Positions 8,066 through 16,583 are shown, numbered from the stretch's first letter. The stretch is 64,000 nucleotides of DNA from Acidobacteriaceae bacterium (GCA_025352065.1 JANXUC010000056.1:20439-84438), one strand, 5' to 3'. A program made the numbers and translations. The notes: generated from the letters alone by a model not told the origin.

Positions 8066-10438
8066 CTATCCACAGATTTCTGATTTCTGCAGCAGTCGCA
8101 TTTCGACTAGCGCGAGAAGAAAAGCTAAGGTTGATTCGGCTCCCTGATTTTCATTTACGCGCTCGGGATGAAGTCCGTCGCGGCAACCACCAGTAGTTGG
8201 ATCATACAGGGAAACCTGCAGATCGTTGCTTCCCAAAAACCAATTGAAGGCCGTCCAAGCCGCTTGCCGCCAGTGCTCGTCCCCGGTCAATCGATATGCA
8301 TCGAGACACGCCGAAACCGAGCCGCCGGCTTCCACCGGTTGTTGATCGAAACGAGCGCGCTCGAATCCCTTGCGGTAAAAGCCCTGCGAGCCAATGGGCA
8401 CGAAATGATTTGTTTCACCGTTGCGCTGTACGGTACCAAGCCAGTTCAGAGCTTCGAGACCGACTGCGATCATGCGTTCATTTCCGGTGCGGCGACCCAC
8501 AAGAAGAACAGCTTGCGGCAGTCGAGCATTGGAATAAGCCAGAATGTCTTCAAACCACATCCATTCCGCAGATCGATTGCCGTTATAATTATCAAGCAGT
8601 CGAGTGGCCAGAACAGAACTCAGTTTCTGAGCATCCCGATCGCCTGGGAATCCGGTTAGATATTCTTCAATCCCCAACAAAGCGAAGGCCCAGGCACGGG
8701 GGCTAGTAAACGCAAGCACAGCCGGAATTGCAAGCTCGAAAAGACGTCCCGCCGCGCCACGCAAGCTCTGGTCCCTGGAGCAGCCAAGAACAGCTCCAAG
8801 CGCCCATAACGCCCGCCCATGGCTGTCTTCCGAACCTTCATCCTCTGCCCACTTGCGCTCATAGTTGAAGAAGTTTCGAAATCGGCCATTCGCATGATTG
8901 AAAGCGTGTCCGAGGAAAGCGAGGTAGCGCGCAGCCAGATTGTCGACCGTCGCTTTCGCCTGCCCTTCTTGGGTGTCCCCGCAGTGTTGCAGGAGGGTAG
9001 CGAGAATGAGTGCGCGGGCGTTGTCATCGGTAGTATATCCTTCATTGTAATTTGGAACACCAAAAATTGCATGTTGCAGCATGCCGGTGTCGTCCGTCAA
9101 ACGATGCAGGTGATCGAGTGTGAGCGTAGGCAGCTTGTTCAGTTGCTTTTCTGCAGCCGTGTCCATGAAAGTTACACGCGGATCCTGCATGCGATCACTG
9201 CGAGCCTGCGTGAAACTCGCCATGTATCCTTGCGCGGCCTTCTTCCAAACCATATCCCGGGCATACAGATAAGCGCGTTTGCGCATAGCATGACGCAGGG
9301 CGGGTGTATCCAGGAGTTCAATCGTCTTTTGCGCAATAGCATCGGGATTTTGGAACGGAACCAGTGCGCCGCGGCGGTCGTCCAGGAGTTCAATCGCATG
9401 CCAATAGGGAGTCGAGATAATCGCTTTCCCGGCGCCCAACGCGAAAGCCAGCGTTCCGGAAACTACTTGCGCCTCAAATCGGTAAGGCGTGATGTAGATA
9501 TCCGCTGCGCCAATAAACTCCGCCATTTCATCGGGAGTGACGAAGCGATTGTGGAAGACCACGTTCTCCGCGACTCCCATTTCCTTGGCCAACGCTTGCA
9601 GGGACTCGCGATAGTGATCGCCCTCGCGCCGGAGTATGTGGGGATGGGTTGCGCCCGCAACCATATAAACAACGTTTTTATGTCGCGACAGAATCTGCGG
9701 CAACGCTTTTATAACGTTTTCAATTCCCTTGTTCGGCGAAAGTAGTCCGAACGTCAGAAGAACAGCTTTTCCCTCAACGCCAAAGCGATCTTTGTAGAAG
9801 TTGGGATCTAAAAACGGCAGATCCGGAACCCCGTGCGGAACCATATCGATCTTGCTGCCCGGAACCCTGTAGATCTCCTGCAAAAACTGGGAGGAAAGCT
9901 GACTCATCACAATCAGGCGGTCGGAACGCTCTGCAATCTGCTCCATTACCATCATTTGATCGGCATTTGGCTCGCGCAGAACGGTGTGCAGAGTGGTTAC
10001 TACGGGCATCTTCAAACCGCGCAAGAAGTGCAAAATATGACTGCCAGCCGGTCCGCCAAAGATGCCATACTCATGTTGCAGGCAGACCATGTCGATGTTG
10101 TTGAAGTTCAGAAATTCGGCGGCTTCCTGATAAGACTTCAGATCGTCTTGCGAGAGGGCCCAGCGCACGCGCGCCGGATAGTCGTACCCTTCTTCCGTAT
10201 CGTTCACGGGCAGAGCCAGCAAGCGAGCTGTCCCATACTCGGCCGCGATTGCCGCACAAAGATCTGTGGTGAACGTCGCAATCCCACACTGGCGCGGAAG
10301 GTAATTTCCAATCACAGCGATGCGGCTCGGCTTCGAGTGTGCTTTCAGGCGAGCGGAAGAGTCGACTGATCGAGTTACTGGCTCGGGCGCAATGACTTCC
10401 AATATGCGCTCGGGCAAAGTTGCGTCCAATGTAGACAT
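8066..10438 (-). CDS. Two-domain GT4 glycosyltransferase with C-terminal alpha-barrel
   Basis: A 790-residue protein. Residues about 35-410 form a GT-B glycosyltransferase of family 4: RIAVIGNYLPRQCGIATFT near the N-terminus, LQHEYGIFGGPAGSHIL, LLTFGLLSPNKGIE (donor-binding start of the second Rossmann domain), and the terminal ALGAGKAIISTPYWHA where an EX7E-like motif usually sits. Residues about 430-780 are helical (LTLDHLHRLTDDTGMLQHA, GYTTDDNARALI, GRALWALGAVLG), like an alpha/alpha six-hairpin barrel. Such fusions occur next to GH130 genes and are annotated as glycosyltransferases. The donor and acceptor sugars are unknown. The C-terminal domain may act on or sense the mannoside handled by GH130. 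Confidence 0.82.
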   Translation of the reverse strand: MSTLDATLPERILEVIAPEPVTRSVDSSARLKAHSKPSRIAVIGNYLPRQCGIATFTTDLCAAIAAEYGTARLLALPVNDTEEGYDYPARVRWALSQDDLKSYQEAAEFLNFNNIDMVCLQHEYGIFGGPAGSHILHFLRGLKMPVVTTLHTVLREPNADQMMVMEQIAERSDRLIVMSQLSSQFLQEIYRVPGSKIDMVPHGVPDLPFLDPNFYKDRFGVEGKAVLLTFGLLSPNKGIENVIKALPQILSRHKNVVYMVAGATHPHILRREGDHYRESLQALAKEMGVAENVVFHNRFVTPDEMAEFIGAADIYITPYRFEAQVVSGTLAFALGAGKAIISTPYWHAIELLDDRRGALVPFQNPDAIAQKTIELLDTPALRHAMRKRAYLYARDMVWKKAAQGYMASFTQARSDRMQDPRVTFMDTAAEKQLNKLPTLTLDHLHRLTDDTGMLQHAIFGVPNYNEGYTTDDNARALILATLLQHCGDTQEGQAKATVDNLAARYLAFLGHAFNHANGRFRNFFNYERKWAEDEGSEDSHGRALWALGAVLGCSRDQSLRGAAGRLFELAIPAVLAFTSPRAWAFALLGIEEYLTGFPGDRDAQKLSSVLATRLLDNYNGNRSAEWMWFEDILAYSNARLPQAVLLVGRRTGNERMIAVGLEALNWLGTVQRNGETNHFVPIGSQGFYRKGFERARFDQQPVEAGGSVSACLDAYRLTGDEHWRQAAWTAFNWFLGSNDLQVSLYDPTTGGCRDGLHPERVNENQGAESTLAFLLALVEMRLLQKSEICG

Positions 10439-10529
10439 CCCTAGACCCTTGTATTCCTGATCTCATTATTGCTGAGAGCAGTTCCTTGAGCTGGTCAAGA
10501 TTGACCAGTCTCGTATCGAGCTAAGGTGC

Positions 10530-10718
10530 ATGCTAACGTTCATGAAACCCAAGGCAGAACCATCCCTGTCGGCTCGGTGCCCCACTTGTGGCGCTGAAGC
10601 AGGAGAAAAGTGCGAGCTCAGCACAGGACAACCTCGAACTCAACCTCATGAAGAGCGCCGTCTCGCGAGCGCTAAGAAAACGCCTAGCACCGCAATCGAC
10701 ACAGAGAGGAAATCATGA
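10530..10718 (+). CDS. Small zinc-ribbon protein coupled to the alcohol dehydrogenase
   Basis: A 62-residue protein with RCPTCGAEAGEKCELSTGQP, giving Cys-x2-Cys and a third Cys six residues after the second, then a His in TQPHEERRL. That spacing (CPxCGAxxGxxC...H) is typical of small zinc-ribbon proteins found in actinobacteria and acidobacteria. The stop overlaps the next start (ATGA at 10715-10718), so translation is coupled to the dehydrogenase. An inner ATG at 10542 is a second possible start. Function unknown; zinc binding is inferred from the motif. Confidence 0.65.
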   Translation: MLTFMKPKAEPSLSARCPTCGAEAGEKCELSTGQPRTQPHEERRLASAKKTPSTAIDTERKS

Positions 10719-11818
10719 CAACCGCCGAACTCGATCTCGAAACTAAAGAAGCCAAGGCTCCACAAGACAATTCGACTATGAATGCTTTGGTCTATCACGG
10801 TCCCGGTAACAAAGCGTGGGAGAGCGTGCCACGCCCGAAATTGCAAGCTCCAACCGATGCGATTGTGCGGATTACCACATCCACAATTTGCGGAACCGAT
10901 CTCCACATTTTGAAGGGCGACCTGCCCGATGTAACTGACGGACGGATTCTTGGGCACGAAGGCATCGGCATCGTCGAACAGGTTGGAACATCCGTCTCGG
11001 AATTTCACGTCGGCGACAAGGTCATCATCTCGTGCGTGACGGCCTGCCTGAAGTGCGACTTTTGTAAAAGAAGTATGTATTCCCATTGTCGGCACGGCGG
11101 CTGGATTTTGGGCAACACGTTGGATGGAACTCAAGCTGAATATGTCCGCATCCCTCACGCCGATGGAAGTCTTTATATTTTCCCTCCAGGCGGAGACGAA
11201 GAAGCGCTCGTCATGCTAAGCGACATTTTCCCGACTGGCTATGAGTGCGGCGTGCTCAACGGGCAAGTGAAGCCCGGCGACCGGATTGCTATCGTGGGTG
11301 CCGGACCAATCGGGCTCGCCGTTCTGCTTACAGCGCAATTCTATTCACCAGCAGCCATCATCATGATTGACCTAGACGGCAAGCGCCTCGCTGTCGCTAA
11401 ACAGTTTGGCGCCACCACGGCAATCAACAGTTCGGATGGACAAGCCGTCAAGCACGTGATGGAACTAACGCACGGAGGAGGCGTCGATGTCGCAATCGAG
11501 GCAGTCGGGATTCCCGCAACCTTCGATATCTGCCAGGCCATTGTCGCGGCAGGTGGGCGGATTGCAAACGTGGGCGTCCACGGCAAACCAGTGCAGCTGC
11601 ATATGGAAAAGCTTTGGGACCGAAACATCTCGTTAACCACGCGACTCGTGGATACGAGCACATTACCCATGCTGCTGAAGGTGGTTCGTTCGGGCAAACT
11701 CGATCCGCGCAAACTGGTGAGCCATCGCTTCGCGATGAGCGACATCCTGCAGGCTTATGACACTTTCGCGAATGCCGCTAAGGAAGGCGCACTCAAGATC
11801 GTTCTGACCAATGCTTAG
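10715..11818 (+). CDS. Zinc-dependent medium-chain alcohol dehydrogenase
   Basis: A 367-residue MDR-superfamily enzyme oxidising an alcohol with NAD(P). Catalytic-zinc ligands are Cys in STICGTDLH (about 60), then GHEGIG (about 81). A structural-zinc loop follows (CVTACLKCDFCKRSMYSHC), with four cysteines. The coenzyme fold has VGAGPIGLAVLLTAQ (about 195) followed by IDLDGKRL, whose Asp favours NAD over NADP. A proton-relay and substrate pocket cannot be read. It resembles isopropanol/secondary-alcohol-type dehydrogenases. The first 20 residues are a polar extension; an inner ATG (MNALVYHG) fits the family start better, but the coupling to the zinc-ribbon gene favours 10715. Confidence 0.88.
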   Translation: MTTAELDLETKEAKAPQDNSTMNALVYHGPGNKAWESVPRPKLQAPTDAIVRITTSTICGTDLHILKGDLPDVTDGRILGHEGIGIVEQVGTSVSEFHVGDKVIISCVTACLKCDFCKRSMYSHCRHGGWILGNTLDGTQAEYVRIPHADGSLYIFPPGGDEEALVMLSDIFPTGYECGVLNGQVKPGDRIAIVGAGPIGLAVLLTAQFYSPAAIIMIDLDGKRLAVAKQFGATTAINSSDGQAVKHVMELTHGGGVDVAIEAVGIPATFDICQAIVAAGGRIANVGVHGKPVQLHMEKLWDRNISLTTRLVDTSTLPMLLKVVRSGKLDPRKLVSHRFAMSDILQAYDTFANAAKEGALKIVLTNA

Positions 11819-11926
11819 TTGTCGCTGTGTGAGGAATGACTAGTGTTTCTATCCAGCAATAGCGAACCGGACTAGCTTCTGGCGGTCATCAGGTGCGCAG
11901 GCTCTTCGAGAATATCGAGCAGCGCG

Positions 11927-12480
11927 TTAGCGCAATTCACCCGATTTCTTTTTTCCCCCACCGCCTCCCGACACGACGCTACGAGGGTTTGCGCGGAGTA
12001 AGCGTGCGCGGAGCTTGGACTGACTGGCTGGCTGGAAGACTTCCATCTGGGAGTTGCGCGCATGTTCGAGGATGCATTGGACAGCTAAGTCCGAATCAAC
12101 GAATTCCTTGCGCAATGACAGAGGCAAGTCGACGGAAGTGCGGCTTTCGTGAAGCAACTTTTCCCAAGCTGCAAGGCAAGGCTCAACCCCACTTGGCGGG
12201 GGACGATGTAAAAAGCATTGGCCAGCGTGCTGCCGGGCTAGCCGATCCAGTGCTGAACTGTTCGGAACTGCCCTGGAGAGGCACGATGGCTTGGCACTTC
12301 CCTCATCAACTCTTTGTGCAATTCGCGAATGAGACGGACGCAGAGTGGAGGCCTCTTGAGCCGCGAAATCTCATGCTCCAAGGCAACGACGTGGTTGCCA
12401 ACTTCTCGCATTTCTTCAGGACTGCGATCTACAGCGGCCCCTGCTGCGGCCGCCAGTGGCTTGCTGCCTCCACTTCGATT
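11927..12480 (-). pseudogene. Broken Fic/DOC-family gene
   Basis: On the minus strand from about 12480 the frame reads EEMREVGNHVVALEHEI, then VRLIRELHKELM, PGQFRTVQHWIG, an in-frame TAG (12238-12240), and PGSTLANAFYIVP. A one-base shift at the G/C run 12198-12202 is then needed to continue as PPSGVEPCLAAWEKLLHE. This is the conserved N-terminal half of large Fic proteins (EV.NxxxALE, LRLIRExHxxL, PGEFRxxQNWIG, FVPPPP). Fic proteins transfer AMP or other groups onto target proteins through HPFxxGNGR; that catalytic block is not present. The gene therefore has a nonsense codon, a frameshift and has lost its active-site end. Sequence beyond about 12100 is not recognisable. Confidence 0.75.
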
Positions 12481-12625
12481 GTTCTCAGAGAGAAAATATA
12501 TCGTCCGTATTTTCTCTAACTCAAGACTGCTGCCAGTTCTGCTGTCTTTTTTGATGTGGGATCAAAATATTTTGCTCTAAACTAAAAACTGACATTGATT
12601 AGTTTGCAAATGAGGTGCTTTATGA

Positions 12626-12799
12626 ATGTTGTATCTTTCGTCCCCCGAAATCAAGCAGAACCTAACCACCGAACAACGAATGGAGCTGATTTTGGATCTC
12701 ACCCGTCGGATGGACTTGTTGGAGGATCTCTTAAAGTCGGCAAGAGAGAAATGGCATTTGTCCGAGGATGGTACATTGCAGCGTCCGCGGAGCTGCTGA
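12626..12799 (+). CDS. Small hypothetical protein, strong ribosome-binding site
   Basis: A 57-residue frame, MLYLSSPEIKQNLTTEQRME... with a heptad-like helix (ELILDLTRRMDLLEDLLKSA) and a short charged end. GAGGTG lies eight bases before the ATG, stronger than for many genes here. Composition is clearly protein-like, unlike the overlapping frame on the same strand. No family recognised. It lies alone between a broken Fic gene and a repeat copy, 100 bases after an AT-rich stretch that could be its promoter. Confidence 0.55.
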   Translation: MLYLSSPEIKQNLTTEQRMELILDLTRRMDLLEDLLKSAREKWHLSEDGTLQRPRSC

Positions 12800-13016
12800 G
12801 AATCTAGCCGTATTGCTCTCGCGACAAGCCAGTGTAAATTCCTGGTCCAGTCGAATCGCGCTTGTAACCTTGACTATGCTTACATCAGCCAGCGTACCTC
12901 AAACCCAACGTCTTGCGACAGCGCCGAATGAAGCGCTTTAGAGGCTTGTTAAAAAAGCATTCTCGGCAGTCATGCGCAGCTTGTTTCAGTGCATTGAACT
13001 AACTGAAACGCAGCAA

Positions 13017-13057
13017 ACAGCAGATTCCTCATGATAAAACTGTTCGGAATGACAATC
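13017..13057 (-). repeat. Copy of the GTCATTCCGA...GAGGAATCTGCT repeat
   Basis: Read on the minus strand, this stretch begins GATTGTCATTCCGAAC and ends GAGGAATCTGCTG. It is the most upstream of the six copies seen in the window and lies in the 290-base stretch 12800-13089, where no gene was found. Confidence 0.75.
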
Positions 13058-13089
13058 TTTAAAGAGTTTTTCAACAACCTGCTAGAAGT

Positions 13090-13557
13090 TCATGGAATGA
13101 CTTTCCATGCCATCCAGGCTGTCAAGAGTCCCCGCAGGCTCCAAGCAATTGTGCGCAGCCAGTTAGTGGAGACAAGCTTTCTACACACGGAACGTTCCAA
13201 GCTGTTTGCGAGGCGATTGTGGAGTGGAATCTGAACGAGCGCAGTGGAACCCCAAATAACTGCCAGCAACAGGACGCCCGTCGTGACGCCCCATCTGGGC
13301 ACAAGAGCTGGCCTGAAGAAGAAAAGCGCGGCAGCGCTTAGAAGTTCCGCAAGCATCGGGGGACCCACCACCCATTGCGTCCGACCCGTGTGTTGCTGAT
13401 GGTACTGTTTGAATTCGGAAGGTCCCGCCAATAGAAACAGAGGGTAGTGCACCAACTGCACAAACCAGATCAGGCCAACCATTGTCCAAGTCGCAGAGAA
13501 CTGAACTAGCAGAATCAGTTTGGTTAGTTCGTCAGGCTTGGGAGCCGGAGGGATCAA
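13090..13557 (-). CDS. Four-helix membrane protein, function unknown
   Basis: About 155 residues with four probable membrane helices: LTKLILLVQFSATWTMVGLI, MLAELLSAAALFFF, VTTGVLLLAVIWGSTALV and a last one near WSLRGLLTAWMAW. The HYPLFLLAGPSEFKQYH and VQIPLHNRLA segments between helices resemble DUF1772-like membrane proteins. The TTG at 13557 follows the stop of the preceding broken gene by eight bases and has AGGT upstream; MVGLIW at about residue 25 is another possible start. The reading upstream of 13557 belongs to the other gene's frame. Both genes were probably one transcript. Confidence 0.6.
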   Translation of the reverse strand: MIPPAPKPDELTKLILLVQFSATWTMVGLIWFVQLVHYPLFLLAGPSEFKQYHQQHTGRTQWVVGPPMLAELLSAAALFFFRPALVPRWGVTTGVLLLAVIWGSTALVQIPLHNRLANSLERSVCRKLVSTNWLRTIAWSLRGLLTAWMAWKVIP

Positions 13558-13565
13558 TCGGAGAC

Positions 13566-13882
13566 CTAACTTTCCTGGCGATGATGCCGGTACGCTTGCA
13601 GGAGGATGGCAGCGAATGGAATCCACCAAATCAAATCATTGGTGAGGATCGTCCCTCCCGCGCGCCAGGGCAACGAGCCGCGCAGCGCGGCTTGCAGAAA
13701 GCCCACGGGTCCGAAGATTTTTCCCAGCAAGCCAACCAGGACGATAGGCCAGTGCCGCAGCGGATCCCGGGCAGCGAGCGGAAATGCGACCACAAATATC
13801 CTCCCCACGCCACATTGTAGATCGCTGCCGCCCATAGAGTGATCCGCAACCAGCGCGAGGTAGCAGAGTTGTCTTTCACCAT
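13566..13882 (-). pseudogene. Internally deleted membrane-protein gene
   Basis: The start (MVKDNSATSRWLRI, then LWAAAIYNVAWG) is in one frame. The rest (LAARDPLRHWPIVLVGLLGK, then GFLQAALRGSLPW and TILTNDLIWWIPFAAILL) is in another. Relatives known from many proteobacteria and acidobacteria are about 125-130 residues, with NxxWG followed by about 35 residues before the DPLRHWPIVLVGLLGKI block. Those residues are missing here, so there was a deletion that also changed the frame. The conserved blocks are otherwise well kept, which suggests recent loss. Confidence 0.6.
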
Positions 13883-13938
13883 ACTTGCCGACACTGCACA
13901 AGTACCAACAGTCGCGGATGGCCTTCCCGCTCGAGCTA

Positions 13939-13971
13939 TAAAAAACGGCTGGGTCAATAGCGCCCAGCCGT
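13939..13971 (-). terminator. Rho-independent terminator of the FAS1 gene
   Basis: On the minus strand ACGGCTGGG and CCCAGCCGT form a perfect nine-base stem with a nine-base loop, followed by six T. It stands 27 bases after the FAS1 stop at 13998. Confidence 0.9.
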
Positions 13972-13997
13972 CACATCCAACACAGATATACCGCGAA

Positions 13998-14486
13998 CTA
14001 CTGGGGCAAAAGCACCGAGTCGATTACGTGGATGACGCCGTTGCTGCATTGAATGTCGGTCTTGACAACATTGGCGCTGTCAACCATGACCTTGCCGCCT
14101 TTGGCCATAACCTTAACGCTTTTGCCGTTGACAGTCTTGGCTTCCGTCAGCTTAACCACATCCTTGGCCATTACTTTTCCGGAAACTACGTGATAAGTGA
14201 GGATCGCGACCAGCTTCTCTTTATTTTCAGGCTTCAGCAGATCTTCTACCGTCCCGGCAGGCAGCTTGGCGAACGCCGCATCGGTGGGGGCGAAGACTGT
14301 GAATGGACCCGCTCCCTTGAGCGTGTCGACCAAGCCAGCGGCCTTCAGGGCAGCAGCGAGAGTCTTAAAGTCTCCAGCTGCAACGGCGGTATCTACGATG
14401 TCTTTCTTGGATGCTGCCAGTGCATTGCTGCTGAAGGTAAGGGCCAGCATCAAAGCCAGCAAGCCCGTAACGTAGATTCGTTTCAT
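13998..14486 (-). CDS. Secreted fasciclin (FAS1) domain protein
   Basis: A 162-residue protein: signal peptide 1-24 ([16 protein letters not shown]), then one FAS1 domain. The two conserved FAS1 boxes are present: H1 as [17 protein letters not shown] (about 61-77) and H2 as [13 protein letters not shown] at the C-terminus, with the YH pair in ILTYHVVSG between them. FAS1 domains mediate adhesion or matrix binding outside the cell. It is a close paralogue of the gene at 24459-24890, which has no signal peptide. GGAGAAACCCCC stands just before the ATG. Confidence 0.93.
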   Translation of the reverse strand: MKRIYVTGLLALMLALTFSSNALAASKKDIVDTAVAAGDFKTLAAALKAAGLVDTLKGAGPFTVFAPTDAAFAKLPAGTVEDLLKPENKEKLVAILTYHVVSGKVMAKDVVKLTEAKTVNGKSVKVMAKGGKVMVDSANVVKTDIQCSNGVIHVIDSVLLPQ

Positions 14487-14790
14487 GGGGGTTTCTCCTA
14501 AATCAAGACTGATTCAGCCGATTTTCAGCTGTCGTAACAGGAGATTAAGAAAAGTCCTTTTCCGATTGAGAAAATTAAGCGAAAGCGCGGATTCGTTTTC
14601 TTCGGGATGGATCGGAGTCTTTGATTTGTCACTCGGATTAAAAGGCAGGGTTGTATGGACTTTTTTAGCAAGTACGCGAGATGCGGTTGGTCTTTTCTTT
14701 TTAATCAAATCTATTTAATTTAAGAGAATCTTCCTGCGGAATGGCTTCATCCAAGAACTTGGTAGATTAAAAAAAACGGAGATGAGTTAA
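14487..14790. promoter_or_regulatory. Divergent intergenic region
   Basis: About 300 AT-rich bases between the minus-strand FAS1 gene and the plus-strand small membrane gene. It must hold both promoters. No clear -35/-10 pair can be assigned by eye; no repeat or small gene is seen. Confidence 0.4.
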
Positions 14791-14982
14791 ATGTTCACAA
14801 AAGGTCATTGGATGATTCTAGCGGCGGCATTTTTGTCATTCTTGTTTTCGGTTTCTCTGTGGTTCGGATTCGGTATGAGCGCCAATAAAGAAGCTGGCCT
14901 ATTCGTTGGCATCTGGGTGCCATCCATTCTTTCGGCAGGAACCTACTTCCAACAGGCGGCACGAGGAAAGCGAAATGTCTGA
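14791..14982 (+). CDS. Small two-helix membrane protein
   Basis: A 63-residue protein with helices at about 8-28 (MILAAAFLSFLFSVSLWFGFG) and 35-53 (AGLFVGIWVPSILSAGTYF) and a short basic tail (ARGKRNV). GGAGATGAG precedes the ATG. The next small gene starts inside its last codons. Function unknown; it probably acts with its partner at 14975-15118. Confidence 0.65.
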   Translation: MFTKGHWMILAAAFLSFLFSVSLWFGFGMSANKEAGLFVGIWVPSILSAGTYFQQAARGKRNV

Positions 14983-15118
14983 CACCGGCATCTTCATCGT
15001 TGGTTTTTTCACCTTTCTGCTGCTGGGTGGTGGCTTCACCTTTAGCGTGTTAGAAATTCAACGTTTCGGTCGAGAGGCGGTGGTCAGAGACGAGACGAAC
15101 AAGCGGAGTCGGCAATGA
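14975..15118 (+). CDS. Small single-helix membrane protein
   Basis: A 47-residue protein, MSDTGIFIVGFFTFLLLGGG, then a cytoplasmic-looking charged tail (REAVVRDETNKRSRQ). It begins eight bases before the stop of the preceding gene, with GAGGAAAG upstream, so translation is coupled. No family recognised. Confidence 0.6.
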   Translation: MSDTGIFIVGFFTFLLLGGGFTFSVLEIQRFGREAVVRDETNKRSRQ

Positions 15119-15149
15119 CCCGTGCATGTCCAGAAGGTGGAACACTTCG

Positions 15150-15884
15150 ATGAACGAATCGTATGTCATCTTCGGGGCCTACGGAGGCGTGGGCTCTGCC
15201 CTGTGCCGCCGCCTCTCCAAGCAAGGCGCACATCTTCTGGTGGCAGGCCGAGACGAAGTGCGTCTGGCTAGCCTAGCCGCAGAAATCGGAGCGGAGTCTT
15301 TTTGCCTTGACGCCAGCAACCTGCGACAGGTGGAGTCTTGCCTGCAACGAGCCACGGAATTGTATGGTTCTATCCATGGTGTAGCCAATTGCGTGGGTTC
15401 GCTTCTTCTCAAGCCCGCGCACTTGCTCTCCGAAGAAGATTGGGATGCGACGATCAACACAAATCTGAAGTCAGCCTTTGCAGTAGTTCGTGGTGCGACC
15501 GTGAGCATGGCACAGTCTGGCGGATCTATCGTCCTGCTCTCCACGGCTGCGGCGCGCATTGGACTGGCCAATCACGAAGCAATCTCGGCCGCCAAAGCGG
15601 GCATCGAAGGACTGGCGCTTGCCGCCGCCGCCTCCTACGCCTCGAAGGGAATACGAGTCAATTGCGTTGCGCCCGGTATGACTCGCACGCCTCTCACGGC
15701 CAAGCTACTGCAAAATGAAATGATGGCGAAAGCGTCCGCCAGCATGCACGCACTCGGACGAATCGGCGAGCCGAACGATGTGGCTTCCGCGATCGAGTGG
15801 TTGCTCAGCCCTGAGCAGAGTTGGGTAACGGGCCAGGTGATTGGCGTGGACGGCGGACTCTCCCGAATTCGCTCTCGAGCCTGA
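15150..15884 (+). CDS. Atypical short-chain dehydrogenase/reductase
   Basis: About 244 residues with a classical SDR Rossmann start (IFGAYGGVGSALCRRL, a TGxxxGIG variant), an NCVGS in place of NNAG, and N in INTNLKS. The catalytic Ser is present (STAAAR), but the active-site Tyr is replaced: the segment reads NHEAISAAKAG, where the position four before Lys is Ile. PGMTRTPL and VTGQVIGVDGG follow as in SDRs. Loss of the Tyr means ordinary alcohol dehydrogenation is doubtful; it may bind a nucleotide or do other chemistry. ATG 15150 is taken because AAGGTGG stands ten bases upstream; 15126 is another ATG in frame. Confidence 0.8.
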   Translation: MNESYVIFGAYGGVGSALCRRLSKQGAHLLVAGRDEVRLASLAAEIGAESFCLDASNLRQVESCLQRATELYGSIHGVANCVGSLLLKPAHLLSEEDWDATINTNLKSAFAVVRGATVSMAQSGGSIVLLSTAAARIGLANHEAISAAKAGIEGLALAAAASYASKGIRVNCVAPGMTRTPLTAKLLQNEMMAKASASMHALGRIGEPNDVASAIEWLLSPEQSWVTGQVIGVDGGLSRIRSRA

Positions 15885-15920
15885 TACGAATCGAGGTGAC
15901 CATCGAACCTGAGTATCTCC

Positions 15921-16583
15921 CTAGGGAATTGTGGTAATAAGCGCTGTGCACGGTCTGTCGCCCAACTTGCAGTAAGTGTGGGGTACGCTGGAATCAAAGT
16001 AGATTGAGTCTCCAGCCTCCAATTCGTAACCGTGGCCGCCGATCGCAACCACGAGAGATCCGGAGAATAAGTACAACAATTCTGCTCCCGCATGAGTGTG
16101 CGGTTTCAGTTTTTCCTTGGCAATCTTCTGGAACTCCGCATGGTAGGCGTTCACTTTCCTTGGTATTGCCCCGTAATCGAGAGCTTCGAAAAAGTAGGAT
16201 ACATCGGATGTTCCTGGGCGTTCGGGAAAGCGTTGGCGGTCCCGTTTCTTTGCCACCGCCACTACGTGCCGCTTCCGCTCGTCGGTGAAAAAGTGTTCTA
16301 GCCCAACGTCGAACACAGTCGCGATACGCGCCAGCGTGGGCAAAGTGGGATGGAGCTTTCCGCGTTCGAGCTTGGATAGAAGGGCTGCTGAAAGCCCGGC
16401 ATGTCGGCCCAGCTCTACCAGCCCAAGCTTCTTTCGCAGACGGAGAGCTTTCAGCTTCTCACCAATCGCGTAAGGCTTAAGCCAGTTCGACACCGTTTCT
16501 TTCGCACTGGCAGGCTCAGCTTGCTTACCGTCCGAGGGAGGCGGAGCTTCGTTATCCCGTCCATTGGTTCCGATTCCGAACAT
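15921..16583 (-). CDS. XRE-family regulator with C-terminal cupin
   Basis: A 220-residue one-component regulator. Residues 38-95 are a helix-turn-helix of the XRE/Cro type (LKALRLRKKLGLVELGRHAGLSAALLSKLERGKLHPTLPT). Residues about 140-218 form a cupin (KLKPHTHAGAELLYLFSG, SIYFDSSVPH), with His and Glu in HTHAGAE and the second His in VPHTY, consistent with a metal site. Such regulators usually sense a small metabolite with the cupin. The first 35 residues are polar and Pro-rich. It is convergent with the SDR gene and stands alone, so its target is unknown. Confidence 0.88.
   Translation of the reverse strand: MFGIGTNGRDNEAPPPSDGKQAEPASAKETVSNWLKPYAIGEKLKALRLRKKLGLVELGRHAGLSAALLSKLERGKLHPTLPTLARIATVFDVGLEHFFTDERKRHVVAVAKKRDRQRFPERPGTSDVSYFFEALDYGAIPRKVNAYHAEFQKIAKEKLKPHTHAGAELLYLFSGSLVVAIGGHGYELEAGDSIYFDSSVPHTYCKLGDRPCTALITTIP

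Noticed and set aside
11893..12519. Plus-strand open frame of 208 codons
   Set aside because: Composition is not protein-like, and the minus strand carries a recognisable Fic sequence over the same bases.
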